A DNA stretch of 60,485 bases. Origin: Firmicutes bacterium HGW-Firmicutes-3 (GTDB lineage Bacteria; Bacillota; Clostridia; Lachnospirales; Vallitaleaceae). A program made the position numbers and the translations under genes. The notes under the pieces are model-generated. The model searched no databases, was not told the origin of the DNA, and saw only the letters and a list, made by a program, of their open reading frames with translations. Positions 18,906-29,991 of this stretch are shown here, piece after piece. The stretch lies in NCBI GenBank assembly GCA_002841435.1, contig PGZS01000004.1, forward strand, positions 1 to 60,485, read 5' to 3'. Numbering within the stretch: position 1 is the first letter of the stretch; each line of letters opens with the position of its first letter.

Positions 18906-19625
18906 ATGAAAAAATTACTTCTGTATTGTTTAATATTAAGTTTAAGTACATTTAGCGGATGTAGCAAGGATAAAGATGGTTCTGACACAGAGACATTACA
19001 GATTCATGAGAATCAAGTACTGATTCAAGATTTGCAATCTGAGATTAAGGAAAAAGATGCTTTGATTAATAGGCTTAATAATGAACTAGATGAAGAGATT
19101 GATGAGCAGTTATCGAATGGAGAAAATATGTATGAGGGTAGTATGTGTCAGTATGATCATGAGCAGTTAATAGAGTCATTTCTTAATGGAAGATATATTA
19201 TCTTGCTCTATAGACAAATATATAAGGATTCGGTTTTGAACAATATTGTATTGCCCGAACTGATAAAGAAAGGTGATGTTGTAGCTGGATTGACAGTTGT
19301 TGACCAATGGAGCAATTATCATGGTGGTGAATATTCAATTCTATTTGAAGGAGAATTTTCAATTACCGGTACGTTAATATATAATGCGATGGAAGACGCG
19401 TACTTTATAAAAACTAAAGAACTAGATAGAGTGCCATATGTGTCTAGAGCCTCTTCACCTGGTGAAACAATCTTTTTTATGATTGATGATAATGGCTTAT
19501 TGTCTGATGTTAATGACGGAGAAATAATAGAGGCTACGTTTTATAATCTAACACTCGCTAGAACATACGGTAAACCGATAACTGATACAGCAATACTTAA
19601 GGACTATAGCCTTAGAAGTAACTAA
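18906..19625 (+). CDS. lipoprotein, hypothetical, coiled-coil
   Basis: Lipobox LSTFSGC then coiled coil. Confidence 0.7.
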   Translation: MKKLLLYCLILSLSTFSGCSKDKDGSDTETLQIHENQVLIQDLQSEIKEKDALINRLNNELDEEIDEQLSNGENMYEGSMCQYDHEQLIESFLNGRYIILLYRQIYKDSVLNNIVLPELIKKGDVVAGLTVVDQWSNYHGGEYSILFEGEFSITGTLIYNAMEDAYFIKTKELDRVPYVSRASSPGETIFFMIDDNGLLSDVNDGEIIEATFYNLTLARTYGKPITDTAILKDYSLRSN

Positions 19626-19809
19626 CTTTCGTCACATCAGCTAGTAGTGTAAGGAGACATGCTGATTATTCAATGGAAACTCATAATCACTATGGTTTAC
19701 ATCAGGAATACCCAAGCTTGAAAGATGGAAAAAATAGCAGCATTAATTTATAGTAAAATTATAAATCGTTAGGGTTACCTTTTTATGAATGAGAGAGAGG
19801 TCAGTGGGG

Positions 19810-20697
19810 ATGTATGGAAAATTATTAAATATGAGTTATTATATCGGCTTTATACCAGTATACTGGTTAGTTGATGCTATTTTACATAAAAAACGAAAGA
19901 AGAGTCATCATTATTTACAAGCATTAGCTATAAATTTCCTCTTGTTCAGTAGTTTTCTAATCTTTCTAATTTGCTTCGGCATCCACACGTTTATCATCTA
20001 TTTTCATCGTAATCTTGCATTAACCATACCAATAGAGCTTTCTTTCTACATATGGGGTTGTTTATTACTTATATGTTTAATTATTTGGCTAGAAGGTATT
20101 GTTAGTGCAATAATTGGACGTGCTCCTAGAATATCATTATTTTCAAGTTTGACGCGTACAAGGTTTTTAACAGTAATAACAGCATTGCATCATCTCTTCG
20201 TTATATTGATCATTATTGTAGCTATTCACTCATCTTCTATAGCTCAAACAGAGGTAGAAGAAGCAGAGATATTTCTATTATATGATGATATGGGGTATAT
20301 ACCAAGGTGGGTATTTACTCTTGGGTTTTATTGTGATTCAATTGTCGCGGTTAACCGTTGGGGTGATCATAGTGTTGCCATCGTACCCTTAAATAAAAAT
20401 ACAATAGACTATGCACTGGAGAAAGGACGTTTTATATTTGTTTCATCTCATGGCGTAAATGGGTATATATTACTTCAAGACAACATTTTCTATGGACCTG
20501 AAGATATTGAAAATAGTATAAGTACAAGGCTTCAGTATGTTTATTTGTCGGGCTGTGATACAGGATTAAAACAAGAAGAATGGGAGAATGCACTTAGCCC
20601 CGCATATGTTAAGACATTTGATCGTTTATCTACAACGTTAGAACATTTTTATTGGTTGATTATTAAAGGGCCTAAAGTTATTGATTCTCTAAATTAG
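19810..20697 (+). CDS. membrane protein with CHAT/caspase-like C-terminal motifs
   Basis: N-terminal TM helices; IFVSSHGVNG and YVYLSGCDTG resemble CHAT His-Gly and (S/A)C(E/D)TG motifs. Confidence 0.5.
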   Translation: MYGKLLNMSYYIGFIPVYWLVDAILHKKRKKSHHYLQALAINFLLFSSFLIFLICFGIHTFIIYFHRNLALTIPIELSFYIWGCLLLICLIIWLEGIVSAIIGRAPRISLFSSLTRTRFLTVITALHHLFVILIIIVAIHSSSIAQTEVEEAEIFLLYDDMGYIPRWVFTLGFYCDSIVAVNRWGDHSVAIVPLNKNTIDYALEKGRFIFVSSHGVNGYILLQDNIFYGPEDIENSISTRLQYVYLSGCDTGLKQEEWENALSPAYVKTFDRLSTTLEHFYWLIIKGPKVIDSLN

Positions 20698-21092
20698 GTT
20701 ATTATTGAAACATAGGGATAGTATTTGCTAATTTCGGTACGCTACATATATTAAGCCAATAGGTTATCTTCCTTAGTATCTTAAGGGTGGGACGATAAAT
20801 TTTTTTAAGTGATTGGTTAAAATAAAAGTTTATAGTATAATTAAACGATTAAGGCGTCAAACCTATACAGTTATGACACTAATCATATTTAATTGGGTAA
20901 AAGGTATTTTCTTTAGTTGTAGGTTTTATTCAGAGTATCTGAATGTCTTACTTCTGTTAATGAATCTGTTGGATATGTGGCAATTGTTATTATATCTAAG
21001 CTTAGCATCTCCGAAAACGTGGAGTTGAAGTATGAGGTTATAAAATATAAATAAAATATGATAGAGTATTGAGAGGGTAAGGTATTTAATAT

Positions 21093-23540
21093 ATGAGCAT
21101 TAGTGAAAAGTTACAAAGCCTACTGGTACAACAAAAAGAAATAACAAGAAGTTATGAGGAAATGTTGTCCCAAATATCATATGATCAGATGATTAATGAA
21201 AATGAGCTTTTAAAGGGTAAAGTAAAGACCTATGAAAAAAGTTTGGAAGATCTGAGAATACAGAATAGAAAACTTGAAGACGAAAGACTAAAACTAAAGA
21301 GAGCCTATAACCAACAAATAATAGATGAAAGAAATAATTTGTTATATAATTCAAAAAACAAGACGCAACTGTATTTTCAAGATAAAGCGGGAATAAATAG
21401 TAACAAGTTAAGCAGATTAGAGAATTATGCAAAAGAAAATATAGATAAACTAAGTGGTTTAGTTAACCGTGAGATTGAAGAAGATAAGCAAGTATTTGAA
21501 GAAGATATCAATAGAATGTATGAAAAATTGGACCAATGCATTAAGGATAGAAGGCATCAGCTTTCCCAAAGAGAACAGAGTATAAATGAGTATATAAATA
21601 ATAATCATTCAGAAATGGCAGAAGAAGAAATCTCTGAGGAGCTTCTCAAGAAAAAGGAAAAGCATAATGATATTGAAATAAAAATAGGTCTTAATCTACT
21701 GAATAAAATTGGAATTATTATCATTCTTATTGGTGTGATTACAGCCGTGAGATATACCTATGCAACTTGGTTTAACGACTATGTAAAAGGGATTTCTGTT
21801 TATCTATTGGGCTTTATCTTCATAGTTGGGGGTGAAGTTTTTTCTAAGAAAGACAAAAGAATTTTTTCCTTGGGATTAAGTGGTGGCGGGATAGGCGTGT
21901 TGTATATTGCTACCTTTATTAGTTATTTTACCTATAACATCATCAGTCTAGTACCGAGTATGTTTTTGGCGGTTATTATTACGGTAGCAGCATTAATACT
22001 ATCTTTAAGATATGAATCGAAAACCATTTGTGGCTTATCCTTATTAGGTGGGTACTTACCCTTTTTTAGTTATTTTCTGACCTCAGGGTTAGAAGGAAAT
22101 GCAGTTTTTGTATCTATGATGTATCTCCTATTATTGAATATATTTGTATTGGTCATATCTTTTAAAAAAAGATGGATTTTTATTAATTATCTAAGTTTTG
22201 TGCTAAATATACCATCAGTCATATTACTAATAAATTTATCGCAAAATGATACAATAAGTATTGCCTATACACTTATAATATTTTTGTTATATGTAGCAAT
22301 ATCTTTGGCATACCCATTAATTCATGGTACAAGGTTGACGATTATTGACGTCATATTGCTTGGATTAAACACGATTATAAAGTCAGTTATCTTATTCGAG
22401 CTATTTAATGAAGACTATAGAGGACTAGTGGCCTTCATATTTGTTATTACATATTTTGGTTTGGCAGAAATAGTAAAAAGAAAAACCAGTGGGGAAAAGA
22501 AAACGCAGGCACTATTCTATGTCACGGCACTAACCTTTGCAGTACTGATGATTCCCTTCCAGTTTGGTATTAAGTGGTATTCTCTTGGTTGGCTTATTGA
22601 AGGTGTGGTCCTTATCTATGTGGCTAGAAAAATAAAAGATAGAGGTTTTGAATTAGCAGGATGGATTATTTGGGGGTTAAGCTTTTTTGCTTTTGGAATA
22701 GACACAGTGTTATTCAATGAGTATTACTATGATTTAAAATATACAATTAATACACTTGCAATGATTTTTATTTTGAGTATGTATATTAAAGATTTTGATC
22801 AAGTTGCCTTTCGTCATTCTTTAAAGGGCGTTGCATTAATTTTATTTAAGTATGTTGTTTTAATCTATACTTGGTTATTTTTGATTTATCAAGCTTTTAA
22901 TGGAATAGACTTCATTAGACAGAATGAGGCATTCTTTTATATGGTTGTTTTTGGATTACTTACGATGTTGTATGGGTATGGGATATCCAAAATTAAATTA
23001 CTCGGCGATAAAGGGATTAAAATTTTCGTTACAGTCTTATACCTTATTGGTGATTTAATAGCGTTTAGTATTATATTCTATCCTTTATCAGGTAGTGTTG
23101 GGACTACGTTGCTGGGGGTGGCGATTATTATTTTATATAATGTACTTGTGGTATTTAATATAAGGGATTTATTGATGAAACTCATTAAAGAAAATAAGTT
23201 GGGTTATCAGATATATCCTCCTTTGTTAGGGCTGTACATTCTTGCTTCATCAGTCGGCTTTATCTCATCTCAATTAGATCTTGGAAGATTAAACCTATTA
23301 ACAAGCATATGTATTATACTATTGGCATTAATCTATCTCATAGTGGGATTTCGCAAGAACTTTTTACACCTCAGACGATTTGGGCTTGGTTTAGCACTTT
23401 TTGCACTTACAAAACTATTTATTTTTGATTTATCCTATCTTGATTTGCTTGGAAAAATTATTGCATATTTTAGTTTTGGTTTAATCCTAATAATTATGTC
23501 TTTTGTATACCAAAAGATTAAAAATCAACTAGAGGGGTGA
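21093..23540 (+). CDS. DUF2339-family polytopic membrane protein
   Basis: N-terminal coiled coil plus >15 hydrophobic segments; GLNLLNKIGIIIILIGV...GGGIGVLYIATF. Confidence 0.75.
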   Translation: MSISEKLQSLLVQQKEITRSYEEMLSQISYDQMINENELLKGKVKTYEKSLEDLRIQNRKLEDERLKLKRAYNQQIIDERNNLLYNSKNKTQLYFQDKAGINSNKLSRLENYAKENIDKLSGLVNREIEEDKQVFEEDINRMYEKLDQCIKDRRHQLSQREQSINEYINNNHSEMAEEEISEELLKKKEKHNDIEIKIGLNLLNKIGIIIILIGVITAVRYTYATWFNDYVKGISVYLLGFIFIVGGEVFSKKDKRIFSLGLSGGGIGVLYIATFISYFTYNIISLVPSMFLAVIITVAALILSLRYESKTICGLSLLGGYLPFFSYFLTSGLEGNAVFVSMMYLLLLNIFVLVISFKKRWIFINYLSFVLNIPSVILLINLSQNDTISIAYTLIIFLLYVAISLAYPLIHGTRLTIIDVILLGLNTIIKSVILFELFNEDYRGLVAFIFVITYFGLAEIVKRKTSGEKKTQALFYVTALTFAVLMIPFQFGIKWYSLGWLIEGVVLIYVARKIKDRGFELAGWIIWGLSFFAFGIDTVLFNEYYYDLKYTINTLAMIFILSMYIKDFDQVAFRHSLKGVALILFKYVVLIYTWLFLIYQAFNGIDFIRQNEAFFYMVVFGLLTMLYGYGISKIKLLGDKGIKIFVTVLYLIGDLIAFSIIFYPLSGSVGTTLLGVAIIILYNVLVVFNIRDLLMKLIKENKLGYQIYPPLLGLYILASSVGFISSQLDLGRLNLLTSICIILLALIYLIVGFRKNFLHLRRFGLGLALFALTKLFIFDLSYLDLLGKIIAYFSFGLILIIMSFVYQKIKNQLEG

Positions 23541-23547
23541 GCAAAGT

Positions 23548-24792
23548 ATGAAGAATAGTAGGATATGGTTCATCTTAATTTGTACCGGATTGATGTCTAT
23601 AGGGGTACATGCAATGGAAGAAGAAACGTGGCTCTATAGCAAACCAATTAAGACGGAGAAGATGGAAGGGTATAAAGAATTCTATATCGACGAAGAGTTA
23701 TATAAATACAGTAATGATGACTTAGGTGATATAAGAATTATAAATGATAAAGACGAAAAGGTACCATATTATATAGTTGAAGAAGAAATGGTTTATAATA
23801 ATGTGCGTTTCGAATACAATCTAGAGCTATTAAACGCCTTTCGAAAAGGTAATGATAGGTACTTTGATTACAAAGTAGAAAATAAGGAAAACAATAAAGA
23901 TGTTATAGGCAATGAGTTAGCTATTGATTTAAATATAAGCGATTATATGAAGAATGTAACTATTTATGGTAGCTATGATAACCTGACATGGGAATATATT
24001 AAAAGTGATTTGATATATGAAGTACCCAATCAGGTGAAAGGTTTTATATATCTAGAAGATGGACTAAAGTATAACTATTATAGAATTGTATTCATTAATG
24101 ATGTGGAAAAAGATGTTATAGAAAGTGCAAAATTAGTTTATAACAATGGTTATGCAATGGATGAAAAGTACAGTTTGTCAAAACGCGTATCTTTTGATAT
24201 AAATACAAAAGATCAAAAAACAACGGTGCATATTGACAATGAAGATCGGTTAAAGATTAAAAGGATGAGCATCATTGCTTCTGATTTATATAATAGGCGT
24301 TATGTTCTTTCGGTTAAAAATAAAGAAGAACAATATATGCAGATTGAAGAGGGGGAGATTTATCAGATTAAGTTAGAGAATTTTGAAGCAATGAATAACA
24401 CAATTAATATTAGTGATACAACAAAAGCTGAAGAATTAATTCTTGTTATTGATAATAAAGATGATAAAGCCATCGAAATAAAAGAAATCCAGATTGATTA
24501 CTATGTTGATAAGATTGTATTTGAGGGAAATGAAACCAGTAAGTCATATTATGTTCTTTTTGGAAATAAGTTAGCAAAAAAGCCTAGTTATGATATAAAA
24601 AGCTATAGTGGGTATATTGAGCAATCGGAAAAGAAGGAGGAAGTAACATTAGGGAAGCTTGTTGTGATGAAGGAAAATGGTAGTGTAAAATCAGAAGTTA
24701 TAAATACTAAGTTGGTTTTTAATATTGTAATTGTAGTAATCTCTTTGGGACTTGTGGCTATTATAATAAGAAAGATGAGATCAGAAGGATAG
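23548..24792 (+). CDS. DUF3999-like protein
   Basis: Signal peptide, large extracytoplasmic beta-rich region, C-terminal TM; directly follows the DUF2339 gene. Confidence 0.55.
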   Translation: MKNSRIWFILICTGLMSIGVHAMEEETWLYSKPIKTEKMEGYKEFYIDEELYKYSNDDLGDIRIINDKDEKVPYYIVEEEMVYNNVRFEYNLELLNAFRKGNDRYFDYKVENKENNKDVIGNELAIDLNISDYMKNVTIYGSYDNLTWEYIKSDLIYEVPNQVKGFIYLEDGLKYNYYRIVFINDVEKDVIESAKLVYNNGYAMDEKYSLSKRVSFDINTKDQKTTVHIDNEDRLKIKRMSIIASDLYNRRYVLSVKNKEEQYMQIEEGEIYQIKLENFEAMNNTINISDTTKAEELILVIDNKDDKAIEIKEIQIDYYVDKIVFEGNETSKSYYVLFGNKLAKKPSYDIKSYSGYIEQSEKKEEVTLGKLVVMKENGSVKSEVINTKLVFNIVIVVISLGLVAIIIRKMRSEG

Positions 24793-25739
24793 TAAAAGTG
24801 ATGCTTGTTAAAGAAAATAGTCCACCGATGGATTATTTTGGTTCGGAATATTCAAATATATTCGGCCCATCTAAAATTCCTAAATATATAATTATGAATT
24901 CCCATAATATTTATAAATGAGTTTCTCTTTTATCACGAATAGTATAAGTATAAACTCTAATAAGGAGACTATTCGAACATACCCTACGAGAATATCATAC
25001 TCTAGTTTGAGGTGGTGTTGATTGTCAAAGAAAGTTGATTCAGAGGCGGAAATAGTTCCATACCAAATCAAAAGAGAATTTGTGTTTGTCGCGGTTTTAA
25101 CTAAACATGAAATGATTTTTGAAGAAATTCTTAGGGAATAAAAGAGACATAGCGCTGTGGATCGTAACTTTCAATTCCTAAAATCTCCACAGTTCATCAA
25201 CTCATACTACCAAACTCAACAAAGCGCAATGAGGCTATAGGCAATTTGTTGCTTATTCTAAGAGTCATTCTTAGTGCGACATAACATGTGGTACGCCGTG
25301 AATTTGTAAAAGAAAAAGAGATTATTATTCCTCTTGGTAAAGTAAAATAGTAAGGCTTCATTGATTGGAATTTGTCTTATTTTGTATTCCGTAACTACAG
25401 TATCAATCCTATTAAGTGGTTAGAGGTAAAGAGGATTTACAAAGCTCTGGGCTCCTAACGTAAAAAAGTGCTAGAGTGTTTAGAAATAGCTGAACCTATT
25501 TACATTCAAGACGGTATTTTTTGATGTGTATTTAATTATTGCAAAGGTTTATCATATTCAGCGGTATATGCAATATAAACATTTATAAAATTTTGCGCCA
25601 AGCAGAATGACAAAAGCAACATGTATTGAGCTATCTAAAAAAGTAAGAGTAGTAAGGAATTAAACAACTGAACAAAAAGTTAGCTCTCCCAGTTAATACG
25701 AATTTTAGATAAACCATATTTTGAGTGAGAGGTATAATA

Positions 25740-26363
25740 ATGACAGAAACTTATGATGAATACATGGATCGCTGTTGTAAATCATTAGCGAATTTTGGGT
25801 GGACATTCCCTAAAAACTTTAGCCCAGCTGAAATAAGTGATTTGACAATTAGATCCAAGAATCGGTATCAAGTTGATGAATATTTTTTGGATTATTATTC
25901 GAAAGATTTAAATTTTGAACGAATACTACATATCGTGTATTCTTCAAGTTTTTTGAATAAACAGTATGAAGTGTTTGAACAATGTATAAAGACTTATAAA
26001 AGTGGGTTGTATCTTGTAACTGTCCCTGCATTGTTGATGGTACTTGAAGGTGTTATCGCCTCAAAAGGTGAAGATAAATGCTTTATGATGTTAGAAGCTG
26101 TGCAAAGAAATATTGACAGTTCAGACTCAAACACATATAAAAAGGATATGTGGCGTTCGTTTTATTATTTCATAAAGTTACTATACGAAACAAAACCATT
26201 TAATCACGACCGACCCAATTTTATCAATCGACATTGGATAATGCATGGCAGAGATTTTACCAATTGCAAACAGGCGGATTGCTTGAGATTATTCCAGGCC
26301 TTATACACTTTAGTATCTGCTGGTGTTGACATGGAAGTTACACAAAGAAAGCATCAGCTGTAA
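25740..26363 (+). CDS. hypothetical protein
   Basis: ~210-aa ORF; MTETYDEYMDRCCKSLANFGWTFPKNFSPAEI; NRHWIMHGR motif. Confidence 0.6.
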   Translation: MTETYDEYMDRCCKSLANFGWTFPKNFSPAEISDLTIRSKNRYQVDEYFLDYYSKDLNFERILHIVYSSSFLNKQYEVFEQCIKTYKSGLYLVTVPALLMVLEGVIASKGEDKCFMMLEAVQRNIDSSDSNTYKKDMWRSFYYFIKLLYETKPFNHDRPNFINRHWIMHGRDFTNCKQADCLRLFQALYTLVSAGVDMEVTQRKHQL

Positions 26364-27009
26364 TACTTTAATAACCGATATGGTAGCTATGTTGGCGATA
26401 CACAAATGTTGCTAGGCGCTGCTCAAGAAGGTGTATTTTTTGTTATAAAGAGTTAATACTATTTATAATACTTACATGTTTCTTTTGACTTCTTGTTACG
26501 ATGTCAGGCTGTAAATACATAAAGAATGGAGAAAAAAATATGGAGTATGAACCGAAATAAGTTCTAATAGATTCAAAATTCATAAAAAACGACTCATTCC
26601 AGATTATTGAATTTACTTTGTGGGAGTGTTAGTATTTATGACGGAAGAAGCAAGTACTTATTAGATTTATCAAAATATACCATTGAGCAGAAGTACGTAT
26701 TTGCAATACAGTGGTATATAACTGAAGTCAATAATAGAGGTCATCCACAATACAGAATAACCAGTTGAAGAGAAACTGCTGCAACACATAAACGAACATG
26801 AAGATATGTTTTTCTTTAATGGAACTTTTGACATTCCAAAGTAGTGGCACCTCTCAAGACCTATCTAAAGGTGTCAGGGTGAATAGGGTTGATTCAAGAT
26901 GGTCTCCTAAAACCGGTAACTAAGAACAAACTCATTCTAGGAACCAGAGTGCTAAAATATTGTAGCATAATTGTATTGCAATTTTTAATTTAAGGAGTGT
27001 ATAGATTAA

Positions 27010-27999
27010 ATGAATAATCGTGTTTTATTTCTGTTCGTTATTGTGATGACTTTTCTCTTAAGTGGCTGTGATTCAGAAAGACTTCTTAGCAGTTATCTAT
27101 ATGGAGATGATGATTTTGTGTCAGAAGTTGTAAAATTAGTTGAACTGGAAAAGTTTGATGAAGCTCTTATTAAGATTGATCCAAAATTAAAGTCGGGTCG
27201 ATTTGCTATAGCCGACATGAATAATATTGCGGTATCTTTTATTGATAAAGACCAATCTGAAGATGCCATCAATATTTTGCAAATAATTGAGACCAAGTTT
27301 CCTGGAGATGAAGCAGTTGCTAATAATTTGTCTTGGGGTTACAACGAGTTGAGGCTATATAAAATAGCTAATTACTACGCTGACCTGACTTTGAGTAAGG
27401 AGCCCAATGATCCGATAGAATTTGTAAACAAAGCTGCAGCCTTAAATGGCCTTGACAAGGATGAGGAGAGTCTAGAGTTTTATCAAAAAGCATACGCAAT
27501 TAATCCAAAGGAGCAGTTTGCGATATCAGGTATTATGGTTTTGTCTTATAATCTTGGAGATTATGATGAAACGATTAGGGCGTTTAATGAGTATGAATTG
27601 TTATATCCTGAGGATTCGAAAAATTATCTCTTTTATCTAACCGATGCATATGTAAAGCAAATAAAATTTGATGAAGCTATTGAAGTCTATAATTATCATT
27701 ACAGCAAAGAACCTTCTGACACAAATTACCTGTATAGTATTGGCAATATCTATATGTCAGAAATGAAAGACTATGAAAATGCACTATCTTACTTTCAACT
27801 AATTTCTGAGTTGGAACCTGAAGATTCGTGGGCTCATTTCAATATGGCTGTATGTTTAGCAGGAATTAACAGTGACGAGGAAGCCTGTAAATCTTTAAAA
27901 AGAGCAATTGAACTAGATGAGTATGTCTTGTATGAAATCTCCTACTATATTGAGCTGGTCCGCTTAAAAGATTCACCATACTATAAAGAAATATTCTAG
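27010..27999 (+). CDS. TPR-repeat lipoprotein
   Basis: Lipobox FLLSGC; repeated TPR units (AVANNLSWGYNELRLYKIANYYADLTLSKEPN...). Confidence 0.85.
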   Translation: MNNRVLFLFVIVMTFLLSGCDSERLLSSYLYGDDDFVSEVVKLVELEKFDEALIKIDPKLKSGRFAIADMNNIAVSFIDKDQSEDAINILQIIETKFPGDEAVANNLSWGYNELRLYKIANYYADLTLSKEPNDPIEFVNKAAALNGLDKDEESLEFYQKAYAINPKEQFAISGIMVLSYNLGDYDETIRAFNEYELLYPEDSKNYLFYLTDAYVKQIKFDEAIEVYNYHYSKEPSDTNYLYSIGNIYMSEMKDYENALSYFQLISELEPEDSWAHFNMAVCLAGINSDEEACKSLKRAIELDEYVLYEISYYIELVRLKDSPYYKEIF

Positions 28000-28059
28000 C
28001 TCTTTCGAATTCTTCTGGTAGCACATGCTTTAGACTCTTTATATTTATCGACTATACCA

Positions 28060-28805
28060 ATACCTCTTTACCCAGAGTACTGTCTATTGATGAGTTTAAA
28101 GGTAATGCGGGACACAAATATCAAGGTATTCTTACGGATCCGGTCAATAAAAAGGTCTTAGATATTTTACCTGGTTGCGAACATCATATCCTTTCTGACT
28201 ACTTCAGACGCTTTAAGAACCGTGATAAAGTAGCTTATTTTGTTATGGATATGTGGTAGCCTTACCTCGATATTGCTGAAACCTATTTTAAGAATGCAAC
28301 AATCGTCATAGACAAGTATCATTGGATTAGACAGATAATACGGGCCTTTGATCGGGTTAGAAAACAAAAACAGAAAAAGTTTTACAAGACCAGAAGGAAA
28401 TACTTCAAAAGAAGTCGACATCTCCTATTAAAAGGACGTCGATTTTTAACAGATGAGCAAGTCAACCAAGTAAGCGTCATGCTTAATACATCCTCAAGGC
28501 TTAGGACAGCTTGACTTTTAAAAGAAAAGTTCTATGACTTTGTGGATGCTCCAGATAAGAATACAGCATTAAAACGTCTTAAGGAATGGTATATTTTTGT
28601 AGCAACACAGAATGAACCTGAGTTTATAACATGTATGAATACCATCATTAACTGGCAAGAGTATGTTCTTAATTCCTTCACTTGTCCCTATACGAACGGC
28701 TATACAGAGGGCGTTAACAACAAGAGTAAGGTTTTTAAAAGAAATGCATATGGTATGCGTAATTTCAACAGGTTTAAAAATCGTATACTCCATATGATGA
28801 GCTAA
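28060..28805 (+). pseudogene. ISL3-family transposase remnant
   Basis: LPRVLSIDEFKGNAGHKYQGILTDP...FVMDMW*PYLDIAETYFKNATIVIDKYHWIRQ...RLRTA*LLKEKFY...YTNGYTEGVNNKSKVFKRNAYGMRNFNRFKNRIL. Confidence 0.85.
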
Positions 28806-28861
28806 GGAAAGCGAATAATGCCATGTAAGCCCACACCGACCATGAAGTTCCTGGAAGCAGT

Positions 28862-29020
28862 GTGTGACTAGGCTCATAAGAAAGTAACCTCATGCATCAT
28901 GTCAGTCTTCAAGGCATGATGCTAAAATGAAAACTTTCTTATGAAATTTGAAAGACAGCAGGAGCTGTCCGCCGACTTTTGGTGCAGGACGCACCAACTG
29001 GAGGCCGTAGTCATATACAC
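28862..29020. other. nested inverted-repeat region, candidate structured RNA or degenerate element
   Basis: TCATAAGAAAGT(28874-28885)/ACTTTCTTATGA(28933-28944); GCATCATG/CATGATGC; GACAGC-AGGA-GCTGTC; GGTGC-AGGAC-GCACC. Confidence 0.4.
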
Positions 29021-29118
29021 TGTGGAAGGGTTTTCATGGGACCCACCATTAAAACTCAATTTATTCTATCCCCAGCTTGTACTAGAGAGTAAAAAGAAAT
29101 CTAACTTCATCTAAAAAA

Positions 29119-29152
29119 AGTCCCTAAGCATTTTTCACTTAGAGACTTGGTT
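29119..29152 (-). terminator. intrinsic terminator (minus strand)
   Basis: AAAAAAAGTCCCTAAG...CTTAGAGACTT; poly-T on the minus strand. Confidence 0.6.
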
Positions 29153-29246
29153 GATTCATTTAACATAGAATAACCCCAACATTTGACAAAGAACCAGTAT
29201 TTTTTAATTTTAAAAACGTATAGTGAGTTTAATAAAATATGCGTTC

Positions 29247-29289
29247 AAACAAAAAAAGCAACCTCTAATTAAGTTGTTTTTTTGTTTGT
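29247..29289. terminator. bidirectional intrinsic terminator
   Basis: CAAACAAAAAAAGCAAC...GTTGTTTTTTTGTTTG. Confidence 0.75.
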
Positions 29290-29317
29290 AAGAAAATTCT
29301 ACTATTTTCATGATTGA

Positions 29318-29353
29318 TTAAAGTGTCAAAACTATATGGTCTTGACACTTTAA
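29318..29353. repeat. minimal copy of palindromic intergenic repeat family
   Basis: TTAAAGTGTCAA/TTGACACTTTAA with AAACTATAT core. Confidence 0.6.
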
Positions 29354-29367
29354 CCATTATTTAATAA

Positions 29368-29991
29368 TTAAGCTTCTTTGCCATCACGCCAAGCTTCGAA
29401 TTTTTTTATGGTTAGATCTAAAGTCTCTTTGCTGAGTGAAGGGAGTTCGCCACCCCATATGGCTTCTGCTTCTTTATAGCCGGCTTTTACAGCATCTAGT
29501 AGCATATCTGCTTTGCCTGGATCACCACCGGATAGAGCTTTAGCAAATTCAAGGAAACGATCTGAAGTGGCTTTAGCGCCCCAATAGCCATCCTCTGCTA
29601 CATCAACCTTAGCTTTATCAATAGCTTCTGGTGTGATTTCTATTCCAAGTTCAAGGGCAAGATCATCTTCAGTAGACTCACCGTTAATAAGTCTTTGCAA
29701 ATAGCCTCTAAGTCCACCAAGTTGCTTGAGTGCTCCGCCTTTTACAGTGTCTCTAAAAAGGTCGATCAGTCTTTGATCTGTTTCTTCCTTCATGGCACGT
29801 ACTTTGTCCATATCCGGTTTATAGCTGGCTTTAGCCGGTGTCTCGTTGGATTTATAGTCAGCCGCTTTAGTATCAGGCTTCTCTTGTAATTTCGCTTTTT
29901 CATCGACGGATCCGTTTGATTTGTTTTTCTTATTTAATTCATTTAGGTTTGTGTTATTTTGTGGGTTATTGATATTTCCGATTGTATTCAT
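29368..29991 (-). CDS. hypothetical protein
   Basis: 207-aa ORF, disordered N-terminus and helical C-terminus. Confidence 0.7.
   Translation of the reverse strand: MNTIGNINNPQNNTNLNELNKKNKSNGSVDEKAKLQEKPDTKAADYKSNETPAKASYKPDMDKVRAMKEETDQRLIDLFRDTVKGGALKQLGGLRGYLQRLINGESTEDDLALELGIEITPEAIDKAKVDVAEDGYWGAKATSDRFLEFAKALSGGDPGKADMLLDAVKAGYKEAEAIWGGELPSLSKETLDLTIKKFEAWRDGKEA

Noticed and set aside
20813-21028. 71-aa ORF 20813-21028
   Set aside because: No domain, odd composition, poor ribosome-binding context; probably spurious.
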